Source of the DNA: Armatimonadetes bacterium DC
GTDB lineage: Bacteria > Armatimonadota > Fimbriimonadia > Fimbriimonadales > GBS-DC
Direction of reading: 5' to 3'
NCBI GenBank assembly: GCA_001442985.1
Contig: LDYB01000008.1
Span: 1 to 57,329, forward strand
DNA length: 57,329 nucleotides
The translations under genes were made by a program, and so were the position numbers. Shown here piece by piece: positions 8,032-15,107 of the stretch (positions are counted from its first letter, which is position 1; each line of letters starts with the position of its first letter). A model generated the notes under the pieces. That model made no database searches, was not told where the DNA came from, and was given only the letters and a program-made list of their open reading frames with translations.

Positions 8032-9108
8032 CTATTTCAGAAGCCTCTGCACCGCGCGTTCGAAAGTCGCGGTGTCGCGCGCGCCAACCCACCAGAAGCG
8101 AATGCGCCCCTGTGTGTCGATCAGCACCGACTGGGGCACGCCATGAATGTCAAAGGCTTCGCGAATGGGCGCGTCGCCAAGCACCTGCGGGTAGCGCACG
8201 CCGCGCGCGGCACAGAATTGCTGAAGCCCCCGTGCGCCTGCAGGCTCATCAAAAGCAACCCCCACCACCTGCACTTGATTGCCGTACTTGCGGTGAAACG
8301 CGGTAAGATGAGGCAATTCCTGCTGACAGGCGCCACACCATGTGCCCCAGAAGTGGAGCAGTAGCGGCTTCTCTGGGCGACGAAGGGAAATCCGGGCGCC
8401 TTCCAGGGTGCGCAGGGTCAGGTCAGGCGCGGGCTGAGTCTGGCTGGGATGAACGGGGCGCGGCGTGATGGCGGGGAACTCTGCCTGCGTCTTTGTCCAC
8501 CACGCCAGCCATTGCTGGCGCGCCTGTTGACGCCTCGCAGGCGGGTCGGTATAGCGCGCATAAAATGGCTGTCCTGTAAGAGCGCGTAGCACGCCCATCG
8601 CCATGTGCTGCGTTTTCTCGTTTGAGTCCTCGCGCAGGAGGGTGATGAGGGCGCTCACGGCGCGTCGGTCGCGTATCTGTTGGAGCGCGAGCAGAGCGCT
8701 CTGGCGCACTTCCGTATCGTGGTCGGCGAGGCAGTCCACAAGCAGTTCCAGAGCGTAATCGCGTGGTTGGGACGATGCCGTCTCCGCAACACGCACGCGC
8801 ACAGGCGAGGCAAAATCGCGCAGGGCTTCGCGGAGCATGGCGCGTGCTTCGGCTGTATCGATTCGCGCCAGCGCCTCCACCGCCTCTGCACGCATGGCGA
8901 TTGGCGACTCAAGCGACAGATACTCCTTCAGCTTTTGCAGTCGCTGGGCAACCGGTAGCGATGCCAGCGACTCGACGGCTGCCTGCGCCTTCACTTCCTC
9001 CGCGTGCATCCGCTCGTGAGCGTCTTCAGAGGGACGAGAGAGCAGGCGCACAAGGATCGCCGCACCCACCAGCACCGCCACCACCGCCCAGAACGCACCC
9101 TTTCGCAT
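8032..9108 (-). CDS. Membrane-anchored HEAT-repeat/TlpA-like thioredoxin fusion
   Basis: The 358-residue protein starts with one membrane helix (MRKGAFWAVVAVLVGAAILV). About 180 residues of HEAT/PBS-lyase-like repeats follow (ALARIDTAEARAMLREAL, LLVDCLADHDTEVRQSALLAL, RRAVSALITLLRE). The C-terminus is a TlpA/ResA-like thioredoxin domain with the redox pair WCGAC after LLLHFWGT. This suggests an outward-facing disulfide reductase with a protein-binding platform; partners are unknown. The start at 9108 was preferred to a longer frame from 9189 because it begins the membrane anchor and lies six bases downstream of a TACAAT -10 element. The mRNA is probably leaderless. Confidence 0.8.
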   Translation of the reverse strand: MRKGAFWAVVAVLVGAAILVRLLSRPSEDAHERMHAEEVKAQAAVESLASLPVAQRLQKLKEYLSLESPIAMRAEAVEALARIDTAEARAMLREALRDFASPVRVRVAETASSQPRDYALELLVDCLADHDTEVRQSALLALQQIRDRRAVSALITLLREDSNEKTQHMAMGVLRALTGQPFYARYTDPPARRQQARQQWLAWWTKTQAEFPAITPRPVHPSQTQPAPDLTLRTLEGARISLRRPEKPLLLHFWGTWCGACQQELPHLTAFHRKYGNQVQVVGVAFDEPAGARGLQQFCAARGVRYPQVLGDAPIREAFDIHGVPQSVLIDTQGRIRFWWVGARDTATFERAVQRLLK

Positions 9109-9114
9109 GGAGCA

Positions 9115-9122
9115 ATTGTACC
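9115..9122 (-). promoter_or_regulatory. GGTACAAT promoter, leaderless HEAT-thioredoxin gene
   Basis: GGTACAAT on the minus strand ends six bases before the ATG at 9108. There is no Shine-Dalgarno site between them, so transcription should start at or next to the start codon. Confidence 0.5.
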
Positions 9123-9198
9123 TGCCTGCGGCACAACAGGGATTATCCCATCCCTGACGAAAACCTAACAAAAGGAGGGAAGGCTTCACAATGCGCTG

Positions 9199-9201
9199 TC
9201 A
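9199..9201. repeat. Left target-site duplication TCA
   Basis: TCA directly precedes the left inverted repeat and is repeated at 10083-10085 directly after the right one. A TNA triplet is the target duplication typical of the IS427/IS1031 groups of the IS5 family. Confidence 0.85.
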
Positions 9202-9220
9202 GAGCGTATACGGGAAGTAA
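9202..9220 (+). repeat. Left terminal inverted repeat of the IS
   Basis: A 19-bp sequence beginning GAGCGTATACGGG. It is the exact reverse complement of 10064-10082. With the adjacent target-site base the match extends to 20 bp. Confidence 0.95.
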
Positions 9221-9224
9221 GTTC

Positions 9225-9623
9225 TCACACTTGCCTCACCCCCAACTGACATAAACGACGCAACGCCAACACGATCAAACGCACATATAACCAACTCACG
9301 CGACTCCCCACATCCGACTCATAGTCCCTGTCCAAACGACGCGCATAACTCAACCACGCAAAACTGCGCTCCACCAACCAACGCTTCGGCAACACCACAA
9401 AACCTGCCCCCGCAACCTTCGCAACCACGCGCACCTCGACCCCAAACACCTCCCACGACACCTGCTCAAACTGCCCCTGATACCCACTGTCCACATACAC
9501 CCGACGCACCCGCGACGACGCCCGACACGCCTGCGCCAGCACCTCCAGTCCGCCTACAGACTCGTGAATATTCGCAGGTACGACACAGACCCCCCACACC
9601 AACCCCAGCGTATCTACCGCCAC
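9225..9623 (-). CDS. IS5-family transposase, OrfB (C-terminal DDE part)
   Basis: This frame holds the second half of the DDE catalytic domain: VYVDSGYQG supplies the second Asp and LVERSFAWL the Glu, with the RRLDRDYE tail typical of the family. It has no start site of its own; GTG at 9623 only marks the first possible codon. The frame is open upstream to the slippery run at 9698-9689. Reading through that run gives GYDAAKKVVGRKQFVAVDTLGL, the expected linker between the halves. Expression as an OrfAB fusion (9225-10042) is therefore expected. Confidence 0.88.
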   Translation of the reverse strand: MAVDTLGLVWGVCVVPANIHESVGGLEVLAQACRASSRVRRVYVDSGYQGQFEQVSWEVFGVEVRVVAKVAGAGFVVLPKRWLVERSFAWLSYARRLDRDYESDVGSRVSWLYVRLIVLALRRLCQLGVRQV

Positions 9624-10042
9624 AAACTGCTTACGCCCGACGACCTTCTTTGCCGCGTCGTACCCCGTCGTTGTACGGGGTTGATAGACCCCCCTTTTGG
9701 GGTGCTTCGGACGGTCTGACTGTCAATAATCAGCGTGCTGGGCTGGGGGTCTTTGCCGTGCGCGAGGCGCACCGCTTCGCGTAAGTGGGCATATATCTGT
9801 TCCCAGACGCCCAGTCGTTTCCAGCGGTGGAAGTGGTAGGAGACGGTTGTATAGGGCGGGAAGTGTTTGGGCAAGTGTCGCCACGCGCAGCCTGTGGTGA
9901 GGATGTAGAGGATGGCGTTGAGGATGTCGCGTGGGTGGTGTTTGGGCTTGGTTCCGTAGACGCGCTTGGGCAGGAGTGGCTCGATGAGTTGCCACTGTTG
10001 GTCGGTGAGACAGAACTCGTAGGTGTTGTGTGCTGTGTTCAT
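9614..10042 (-). CDS. IS5-family transposase, OrfA (N-terminal part)
   Basis: The 142-residue frame contains the DUF4096-type N-terminal helical domain (LTDQQWQLIEPLLPKR...ILYILTTGCAWRHLPKHFPPYTTV, shown in part) and the first catalytic Asp in LIIDSQTV. After STPKGG its sequence loses family likeness, because the conserved frame continues one base back in OrfB. The switch point is the run A4G6 at 9698-9689 (minus strand), a plausible -1 slippage site. OrfA alone may act as a regulator or be non-functional. Confidence 0.88.
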   Translation of the reverse strand: MNTAHNTYEFCLTDQQWQLIEPLLPKRVYGTKPKHHPRDILNAILYILTTGCAWRHLPKHFPPYTTVSYHFHRWKRLGVWEQIYAHLREAVRLAHGKDPQPSTLIIDSQTVRSTPKGGSINPVQRRGTTRQRRSSGVSSLWR

Positions 10043-10063
10043 AGGGAGTTTTTTTCCACATTT

Positions 10064-10085
10064 TTACTTCCCGTATACGCTCTCA
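10064..10085 (-). repeat. Right terminal inverted repeat of the IS plus TCA target copy
   Basis: 10064-10082 is the perfect reverse complement of 9202-9220. Bases 10083-10085 are the second TCA. Confidence 0.93.
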
Positions 10086-10448
10086 GATTTGTGGCACAGA
10101 GATTGCAGAGGGGCGCGCCTACTGCGAGCATTGCGCTCCTGTCGCCAGCGGCACACCACAGTCAGGCGACTCGGAGCTCCTCCCGCGAATCGTGCCCTAC
10201 AGGAACCGCTACGCGCTGATTGGCTACTACCTCGCCGTGTTCAGCCTGATCCCTTGTGTCGGGGCGCTGCTGGCGCTGGCGGCGCTCCCGCTGGGACTGA
10301 TGGGCTTATCGGAAGCGAAACGGAATCCGCAGGCGCATGGAAAGGTGCATGCGTGGATAGCGATTATTCTGGGCACGCTGGTGCTGGTTGCGCACGCAAC
10401 TTGTGGGGTGCTGATGCTGAGCACACCGCGCTTACCTTCATAGAGGTC

Positions 10449-10478
10449 TTGATTTTCCCCGCGCGAATCCGATAGAAT
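10449..10478 (+). promoter_or_regulatory. rpsU promoter P1
   Basis: TTGATT (10449-10454), an 18-base spacer and TAGAAT (10473-10478) predict a start near 10485, at the foot of the leader hairpin. A second possible promoter lies within the hairpin: TTGCAG (10489-10494), 17 bases, TAGAAT (10512-10517), preceded by GGG. Confidence 0.55.
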
Positions 10479-10486
10479 TAAAGCGC

Positions 10487-10536
10487 CTTTGCAGGAGCGT
10501 GGGAAATCGGGTAGAATTGAATCCCATCCTGCAAAG
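10487..10536 (+). promoter_or_regulatory. rpsU leader hairpin
   Basis: Arms 10487-10504 and 10522-10536 form a 15-bp stem with a three-base bulge (GCG) and a 17-base loop. The stem ends one base before the rpsU Shine-Dalgarno AAGGAGG (10538-10544). It could control S21 translation, if transcription starts at P1. Confidence 0.45.
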
Positions 10537-10554
10537 GAAGGAGGCAGATGAGCA

Positions 10555-10722
10555 TTGGCACAGATAACGATTCGTCCGAATGAGTCGATAGACAACGCGC
10601 TCAAGCGCTTTAAGAAGGCATTAGAGCAGAGTGGGATTCTTCAGGAGTATAAACGGCACACGCACTACGAGAAGCCGTCCGAGCGGCGTCGGCGTCAGAA
10701 GCAGCGCCGTCGGAAGAAGTAA
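10555..10722 (+). CDS. rpsU: 30S ribosomal protein S21
   Basis: This small gene encodes 55 residues: (M)AQITIRPNESIDNALKRF, then KKALEQSGILQEYKRH, then a very basic tail ending RRKK. That is the S21 pattern (conserved NESIDxALxRFKK, basic C-terminus). S21 sits on the small-subunit platform near the anti-Shine-Dalgarno region. The start is TTG at 10555, chosen because AAGGAGG (10538-10544) is ten bases upstream. The ATG at 10548 is out of frame and too close. It leads the pgpH-ybeY-dgkA-corC cluster. Confidence 0.92.
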   Translation: MAQITIRPNESIDNALKRFKKALEQSGILQEYKRHTHYEKPSERRRRQKQRRRKK

Positions 10723-10735
10723 TTGTGAGACCATC

Positions 10736-12247
10736 ATGCGCATTGGGCGAGCGACTCTGCGCAGGGGTCGCGGGCAGTCGGGCATTCACCACCGCGCGTG
10801 GTCGCTCCCTGTTTACTGGGGGCATGTGGCGGTGGGGATGTTCGCGGTGGGGTGTTTGACCCTGCTGAATGGCGAGCTGCGTACCCTGCCCGTGCAGTGG
10901 CTGGAGCGGCTTGTGATTGCCTTTGCGCAGGTGGGGCTGATGATCCCGCTACTGCATTATCTGGGTTTGTCTCGTCCCACCGGGTTGGCGCTCCGCTCGC
11001 CGATTGCGCACAGCGCTCGTGAAACCGGAATTGCCCTGCTGATGATTGTGGGGCTGGCAAGCCTGCTCGGTGTTCGCCTGGCTTCCGCGATTGCCGATGG
11101 CGACACGCTGACGCACACGCACGGGTTCCTCTCGTTCGCGCCGCTGGTCGCAGGGGCGATGCTCCTGAGCGTGCTGATCCATCCGCTCGCGGCGCTGGTT
11201 GTCTCGGCGGTGCTGTTGCTGGGTGTGGGGCTAACGCTGAACCTGCCACCACAAACGCTGGGCGTGGTTGGGCTGGCGGCGTGGGCATCCGCGCTGGCGA
11301 TTGCCCCCATGCGGCGACGCGCGCACATGCTGTGGACAGGGGTGCTGCTGAGCCTGCTGCTGGCAGGGGCGTCGGGGCTGCTGGCGCTCGAAGCGGATAC
11401 CGCACCGCTTCAGGCAGGAAGCAGCGCGTTCTGGGGCGCCATCGGCGGAATCGGCGCGATTGCCCTCTTCTGGCTGGGGCTGAACCTGATTGAGCGCCCC
11501 TTCCGCCTTGCGACCCCGCTGACACTGATGGAACTCGCGTCGCCCGAACATCCCCTTTTGCGTGAACTACGCGAAAAAGCGCCCGGCACCTACTTCCACA
11601 GCCAGATGGTGGGGCAACTCGCGGAAGAAGCCGCGCTCGCTATCGGCGCCGACCCGCTGCTGGCGCGTGTGGCGGGCTACTATCACGACATCGGCAAACT
11701 GACCAAACCCGACTTTTACATCGAGAACCAGACCACCCTCAACGCCCACGAACGCATCAACCCTGCGCTTTCCGCACGCATCATCGCCTCGCATGTGCGC
11801 GATGGCGTGGATCTGGCGCACCAGCACCGCCTGCCAATCGCCCTCTGCGATATTATTGCCCAGCATCATGGCACCAGCCTGATTACCTACTTCTATCATC
11901 AGGCGATTGGCGATGGGCATGACCCCGTGCTGGAACAGCATTTCCGCTACCCAGGTCCCAAGCCCCAGACACGCGAGGCGGGCATCATCATGCTGGCAGA
12001 TACGGTGGAGGCGGCGACCCGCAGTCTGGGCGAGATGACGCCCGCCCGACTGGCGAACTTTGTGCATGACATGATTGCGATGCGTCTGGAAGATGGTCAG
12101 CTGGACGAAAGCACGCTGACCTTTCGCGACCTGAAGCGGATTGAGGAGGCGTTTGTGCGGGTGCTGGTGGCGTCGCGCCATCGGCGTGTGGAATACCCGA
12201 ACGCCCCCACCGAGGGAACTGACGCCTATGCCGTCCGCAGTGGCTGA
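10736..12247 (+). CDS. PgpH/YqfF-like membrane HD-domain phosphohydrolase without the extracytoplasmic domain
   Basis: The 503-residue protein has about seven membrane helices (from residue 25 to 250) followed by a cytoplasmic HD domain: HSQMVGQLAEEAA, then AGYYHDIGKLTKPDFY with the catalytic pair H317-D318, then IIAQHHGT. This is the 7TM-HD part of PgpH, a cyclic-di-AMP phosphodiesterase. The large N-terminal 7TMR-HDED domain of PgpH (several hundred residues) is missing. An earlier in-frame start near 10631 would run through the rpsU gene, so ATG 10736 was chosen; its Shine-Dalgarno site is weak. ybeY overlaps the 3' end by 20 bases. Cyclic-di-AMP hydrolysis is inferred from family and context. 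Confidence 0.85.
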   Translation: MRIGRATLRRGRGQSGIHHRAWSLPVYWGHVAVGMFAVGCLTLLNGELRTLPVQWLERLVIAFAQVGLMIPLLHYLGLSRPTGLALRSPIAHSARETGIALLMIVGLASLLGVRLASAIADGDTLTHTHGFLSFAPLVAGAMLLSVLIHPLAALVVSAVLLLGVGLTLNLPPQTLGVVGLAAWASALAIAPMRRRAHMLWTGVLLSLLLAGASGLLALEADTAPLQAGSSAFWGAIGGIGAIALFWLGLNLIERPFRLATPLTLMELASPEHPLLRELREKAPGTYFHSQMVGQLAEEAALAIGADPLLARVAGYYHDIGKLTKPDFYIENQTTLNAHERINPALSARIIASHVRDGVDLAHQHRLPIALCDIIAQHHGTSLITYFYHQAIGDGHDPVLEQHFRYPGPKPQTREAGIIMLADTVEAATRSLGEMTPARLANFVHDMIAMRLEDGQLDESTLTFRDLKRIEEAFVRVLVASRHRRVEYPNAPTEGTDAYAVRSG

Positions 12248-12761
12248 ACGCCTGATAACGGTCCAGATTGCGCCCTCTGTGCGCCCTCTGCTTCAGGAAT
12301 CTGCTGAAGTGGAGCCAGCCCTCGTGCAGGTCGTCGCCGCGCTCCTTGACCAGGAGTCCGACCGCCTGCCCCCCGACACCCCGATGGAGGTTCACTTCCT
12401 GCTGACAGACGACGAGACGGTGCAGGCGCTCAATCGGCAGTATCGGGGTGTGGATCGCCCCACGGATGTGTTGAGTTTCGGGTATCTGGAGTCGCCCTCG
12501 CCCGTTTTGCCCGGTCAGCCTGTGTGTCTGGGCGAGGTGGTGATTTCGGTGCCGACGGCGTTGCGTCAGGCGGCGCCGAACGGGCACGATGCAATCACCG
12601 AAATCCTGATGCTGGCGTTGCACGGCACGCTCCACCTGCTGGGGTATACCGACGAGACCGAAGCCGAGCAGCAGGTGATGAACCAGCGCGCATGCGCCTT
12701 ACTTCGAGCGTTCGGCTACCCAGCGAAGGAGGTGTGGTACTCGCGATACGATGAAAACTGA
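12228..12761 (+). CDS. ybeY: Endoribonuclease YbeY (variant metal site)
   Basis: The 177-residue protein has the YbeY signatures: LNRQYRGVDRPTDVLSF, the LGEVVIS segment, and the zinc-binding HGTLHLLGYTD. YbeY is needed for 16S rRNA 3'-end maturation and 70S quality control. The usual motif is HGxLHLxGYDH; here H132 and H136 are present but the third ligand position is D142. The start overlaps pgpH by 20 bases and the next gene by 11, in the conserved pgpH-ybeY-dgkA order. Confidence 0.9.
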   Translation: MPSAVAERLITVQIAPSVRPLLQESAEVEPALVQVVAALLDQESDRLPPDTPMEVHFLLTDDETVQALNRQYRGVDRPTDVLSFGYLESPSPVLPGQPVCLGEVVISVPTALRQAAPNGHDAITEILMLALHGTLHLLGYTDETEAEQQVMNQRACALLRAFGYPAKEVWYSRYDEN

Positions 12762-13524
12762 CCCTCCCGAACAACGCGAACTCCCCCCGGATTCGGAAGC
12801 GCATGAGCCAGGCGGGATACGCCGCCACCCTCTGGAAGGCTTCCGCTACGCACTGGAAGGAATTATCGCCGTCGTGCGCACCCAGCGCCACATGCGGTTC
12901 CACTTTTTCAGTGTCGTGCTGGTGCTGCTGATGGGGTTCCTCTTCCGCCTCGACAAGCGCGAGATGCTGGTGTTGCTGTTCACCATCTCGCTGGTGCTGA
13001 TTGCCGAGATGTTCAACTCGGCAGTGGAGGCGACGGTGGACCTGGTAACAGAGGAGTATCACCCCAAAGCGAAGTTCGCCAAAGATATTGCGGCGGGCGC
13101 GGTGCTGGTGGCGACGCTGAACGCGGTGGTGGTGGCATGGGTGCTGTTTATGGGCGATTTGCGTCTGGAGCAGATTCGCCTGCGGATGGAACGCGCCGAG
13201 CCGACCCTTGCCGTCGCCCTGACGATGGGCACGGTGATTATTTTCGTGGTGGTCTCACTGGTGAAGGTGCTTTCCACGCAGGGCAAGGTGCGCCTGTTTC
13301 ACGGGGGCGCGATGAGCGGGCACGCCGCGCTGGGGTTCTTCTTCGCGATGGCGATTATCATCGTTTCGGGCAACCTGCTGGCGTCGATTCTGGCGCTGTT
13401 GCTCGCCGCGCTGGTCGCCCAGAGCCGCGTGGAAGCCAAAGTGCATAGCCTGCGCGAAGTCGTGCTGGGCAGCCTGCTCGGAATCGCTGTCGCCGGGCTC
13501 ATCTACTGGCTCGTGCCCCGATGA
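12751..13524 (+). CDS. DgkA-type lipid kinase fused to a PAP2-like phosphatase domain
   Basis: The 257-residue protein has two membrane domains. Residues 25-135 are DgkA-like, with the catalytic EMFNSAVEATVDLV motif (ExxNxAxE) that in Gram-positives phosphorylates undecaprenol. Residues 155-257 look like a PAP2 phosphatase: GGAMSGHAALGFFFAMA matches the second motif and SRVEAKVHSLREVVLGSLLG the third, with Glu in place of the usual Asp. Combined, they could make and remove the phosphate on the same lipid carrier. It overlaps ybeY by 11 bases. The kinase half is well supported, the activity of the phosphatase half less so. Confidence 0.85.
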   Translation: MKTDPPEQRELPPDSEAHEPGGIRRHPLEGFRYALEGIIAVVRTQRHMRFHFFSVVLVLLMGFLFRLDKREMLVLLFTISLVLIAEMFNSAVEATVDLVTEEYHPKAKFAKDIAAGAVLVATLNAVVVAWVLFMGDLRLEQIRLRMERAEPTLAVALTMGTVIIFVVVSLVKVLSTQGKVRLFHGGAMSGHAALGFFFAMAIIIVSGNLLASILALLLAALVAQSRVEAKVHSLREVVLGSLLGIAVAGLIYWLVPR

Positions 13525-13542
13525 GGAGGTTGAAAACGCTCT

Positions 13543-15036
13543 ATGGAAGAAGGCTCTACCCGGTCTGTGCGTAAGCCGTCAGGAAGTCGTATCCGAACCC
13601 GACGCATCCTGGGAACCACACTGCTGATAGGGTTGGCTTTCTGGATTTTCTATGGGCAAGCGCCTGCTGAGGGCGGAGCGCCCACCGCAACAACGGGGCT
13701 AACCCCCACCACCAGCCTGCTGATAATTCTGGTGCTGCTGCTGGGGAACGCCTTTTTCGCGCTGGCGGAGACCGCGCTGATTTCTATTCGCCACAGCTGG
13801 GTGCGCATGCTACTGGAGCAGAAGCATCGGCTGGCAGGGCATCTGAACGCGCTCAAAAACGAGCCGACGCGGTTCCTCTCCACCGTGCAGGTGGGCGTAA
13901 CGCTGCTGGGCTTTCTGGCGTCGGCCGTGGCGGCGACCAACCTCGCCGAACCCTTCTATCAGACCCTCAAGCCGTTAGAAGCCTATGTGGAGCCGCGCCT
14001 GCTGTACGGCTTGAGCGTGGTTATCGTGACGCTTCTCACGGGGTTTGCCAGCATCATTCTGGGCGAGATTGTGCCCAAGAGCATCGCGGTGGCGTACCCC
14101 GAGCGGGTTGCACTAACAGTCGCTGCGCCGATGGTGTTTCTGGATCGCCTGCTGGCACCGCCCGTGTGGCTGGTCAACGCCATCACACGGCTGATTCTGC
14201 GACCGTTTGGCATCCAGCCCCAGCGGCTGGCGCCCGTCGTGAGCGAAGAAGAGCTGCGCGTGCTGGTAGAAGCAGGCGAGGAGCAGGGCGTGATCGAAGA
14301 AGAAGAGAAGGAGATGATCCAATCCATCTTCGAGTTCACCGACACCATCGTGCGTGAGGTGATGACGCCCCGCGTGGATATGAAGTGCGTGCCGATAGAC
14401 GCCGATGTGCAGGAGGTGATTGCCCTGATTCGCAAGTCGGGACACTCGCGCATCCCTGTCTATGAGGGGAGCGTGGACAACATTCTGGGGATTGTGCATG
14501 CCAAAGACCTGCTCCAGCTGTGCGAAGGGGACAGGAAACTCCACCTGCGCGAGGTGATTCGCCCCGCCTACTTCGTGCCTGAGAGCAAGCGCGTGATTGA
14601 CCTGCTTCAGGAGTTGCGCCGCCAGCGCACGCATATGGCAATCGTCCAGGACGAGTACGGCGGCACGGCGGGGCTGGTCACCCTCGAAGACCTCGTGGAG
14701 GAGATTGTCGGCGAGATTCAGGACGAGTACGATGTGGAACCCGAAACGCTGGTGCAGGAGCTGCCCGACGGCTCGCTGATTATCGACGCGCGAATGCATC
14801 TGGATGACGCCAGCGAACTGCTTCGCACCACCCTCGAATCGGAAGAGTTCGACACGCTGGGCGGCTATGTGTTCGGCATGCTGGGGCATCAGCCTACCGT
14901 GGGCGAGACGGTCACCATCGAGGGCTGGCAGCTCCGCGTGCATGAGCTGGAAGGACACCGCATTCGGAGCGTGCATGCGATTCCGTATACTCCCGAACCG
15001 ACCGCCTCGGAAGAGGTGGCATCGCGTGAGGCATAA
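13543..15036 (+). CDS. HlyC/CorC family transporter (CNNM + CBS pair + CorC-HlyC domains)
   Basis: The 497-residue protein has an N-terminal signal-anchor helix, then a CNNM transmembrane domain (NAFFALAETALISIRHSWVR, later LGEIVPKSIAVAYPE). Next come tandem CBS domains (TPRVDMKCVPIDA...SGHSRIPVYEG and RRQRTHMAIVQDEYGG) and a C-terminal CorC/HlyC domain (LPDGSLIIDARMHLDD). Such proteins are linked to Mg2+/Co2+ efflux or to membrane integrity. AGGAGG lies at 13526-13531, eleven bases before the ATG. It follows dgkA by 18 bases, matching the ybeY-corC neighbourhood of many bacteria. Confidence 0.9.
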   Translation: MEEGSTRSVRKPSGSRIRTRRILGTTLLIGLAFWIFYGQAPAEGGAPTATTGLTPTTSLLIILVLLLGNAFFALAETALISIRHSWVRMLLEQKHRLAGHLNALKNEPTRFLSTVQVGVTLLGFLASAVAATNLAEPFYQTLKPLEAYVEPRLLYGLSVVIVTLLTGFASIILGEIVPKSIAVAYPERVALTVAAPMVFLDRLLAPPVWLVNAITRLILRPFGIQPQRLAPVVSEEELRVLVEAGEEQGVIEEEEKEMIQSIFEFTDTIVREVMTPRVDMKCVPIDADVQEVIALIRKSGHSRIPVYEGSVDNILGIVHAKDLLQLCEGDRKLHLREVIRPAYFVPESKRVIDLLQELRRQRTHMAIVQDEYGGTAGLVTLEDLVEEIVGEIQDEYDVEPETLVQELPDGSLIIDARMHLDDASELLRTTLESEEFDTLGGYVFGMLGHQPTVGETVTIEGWQLRVHELEGHRIRSVHAIPYTPEPTASEEVASREA

Positions 15037-15107
15037 TATGGAATAATCGGGAACAGAGGCCTGGCGCGAATCGTCCTTTAACAGGGGATTCCGCAGGAGT
15101 GGGTGGT

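Larger units (their letters stand above)
9202..10082 (-). mobile_element. IS5-family insertion sequence (IS427/IS1031-like), 881 bp, complete
   Basis: The element is bounded by perfect 19-bp terminal inverted repeats (9202-9220 and 10064-10082) and flanked by a 3-bp TCA direct repeat. It carries two overlapping minus-strand frames that together make a DDE transposase through a -1 frameshift. Size, ends, TNA target and gene structure agree with the IS427/IS1031 groups. Intact ends, an exact target duplication and a perfectly restorable host gene all point to a recent insertion. Confidence 0.93.
9191..10443 (+). pseudogene. Zinc-ribbon/DUF4190-like membrane protein gene split by an IS5-family element
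   Basis: Removing bases 9202-10085 (the IS plus one target-site copy) joins ATGCGCTGTCA to GATTTGTGGC and restores one frame of 122 codons. It encodes MRCQICGTEIAEGRAYCEHC, a zinc ribbon with CxxC...CxxC, then two membrane helices (LIGYYLAVFSLIPCVGALLA and WIAIILGTLVLVAHATCGVL) around the sequence GLMGLSEAKRNPQAHGK. This resembles DUF4190-type membrane proteins. AAGGAGG lies at 9172-9178. The insertion is in codon 4, so the protein cannot be made normally. A GTG at 10192 could start a remnant lacking the zinc ribbon. The function is unknown. Confidence 0.85.

Noticed and set aside
10192-10443. GTG-started 83-residue protein as an independent intact gene
   Set aside because: Removal of the IS restores a longer frame with a zinc ribbon and a real Shine-Dalgarno site, so this is the distal part of an interrupted gene.
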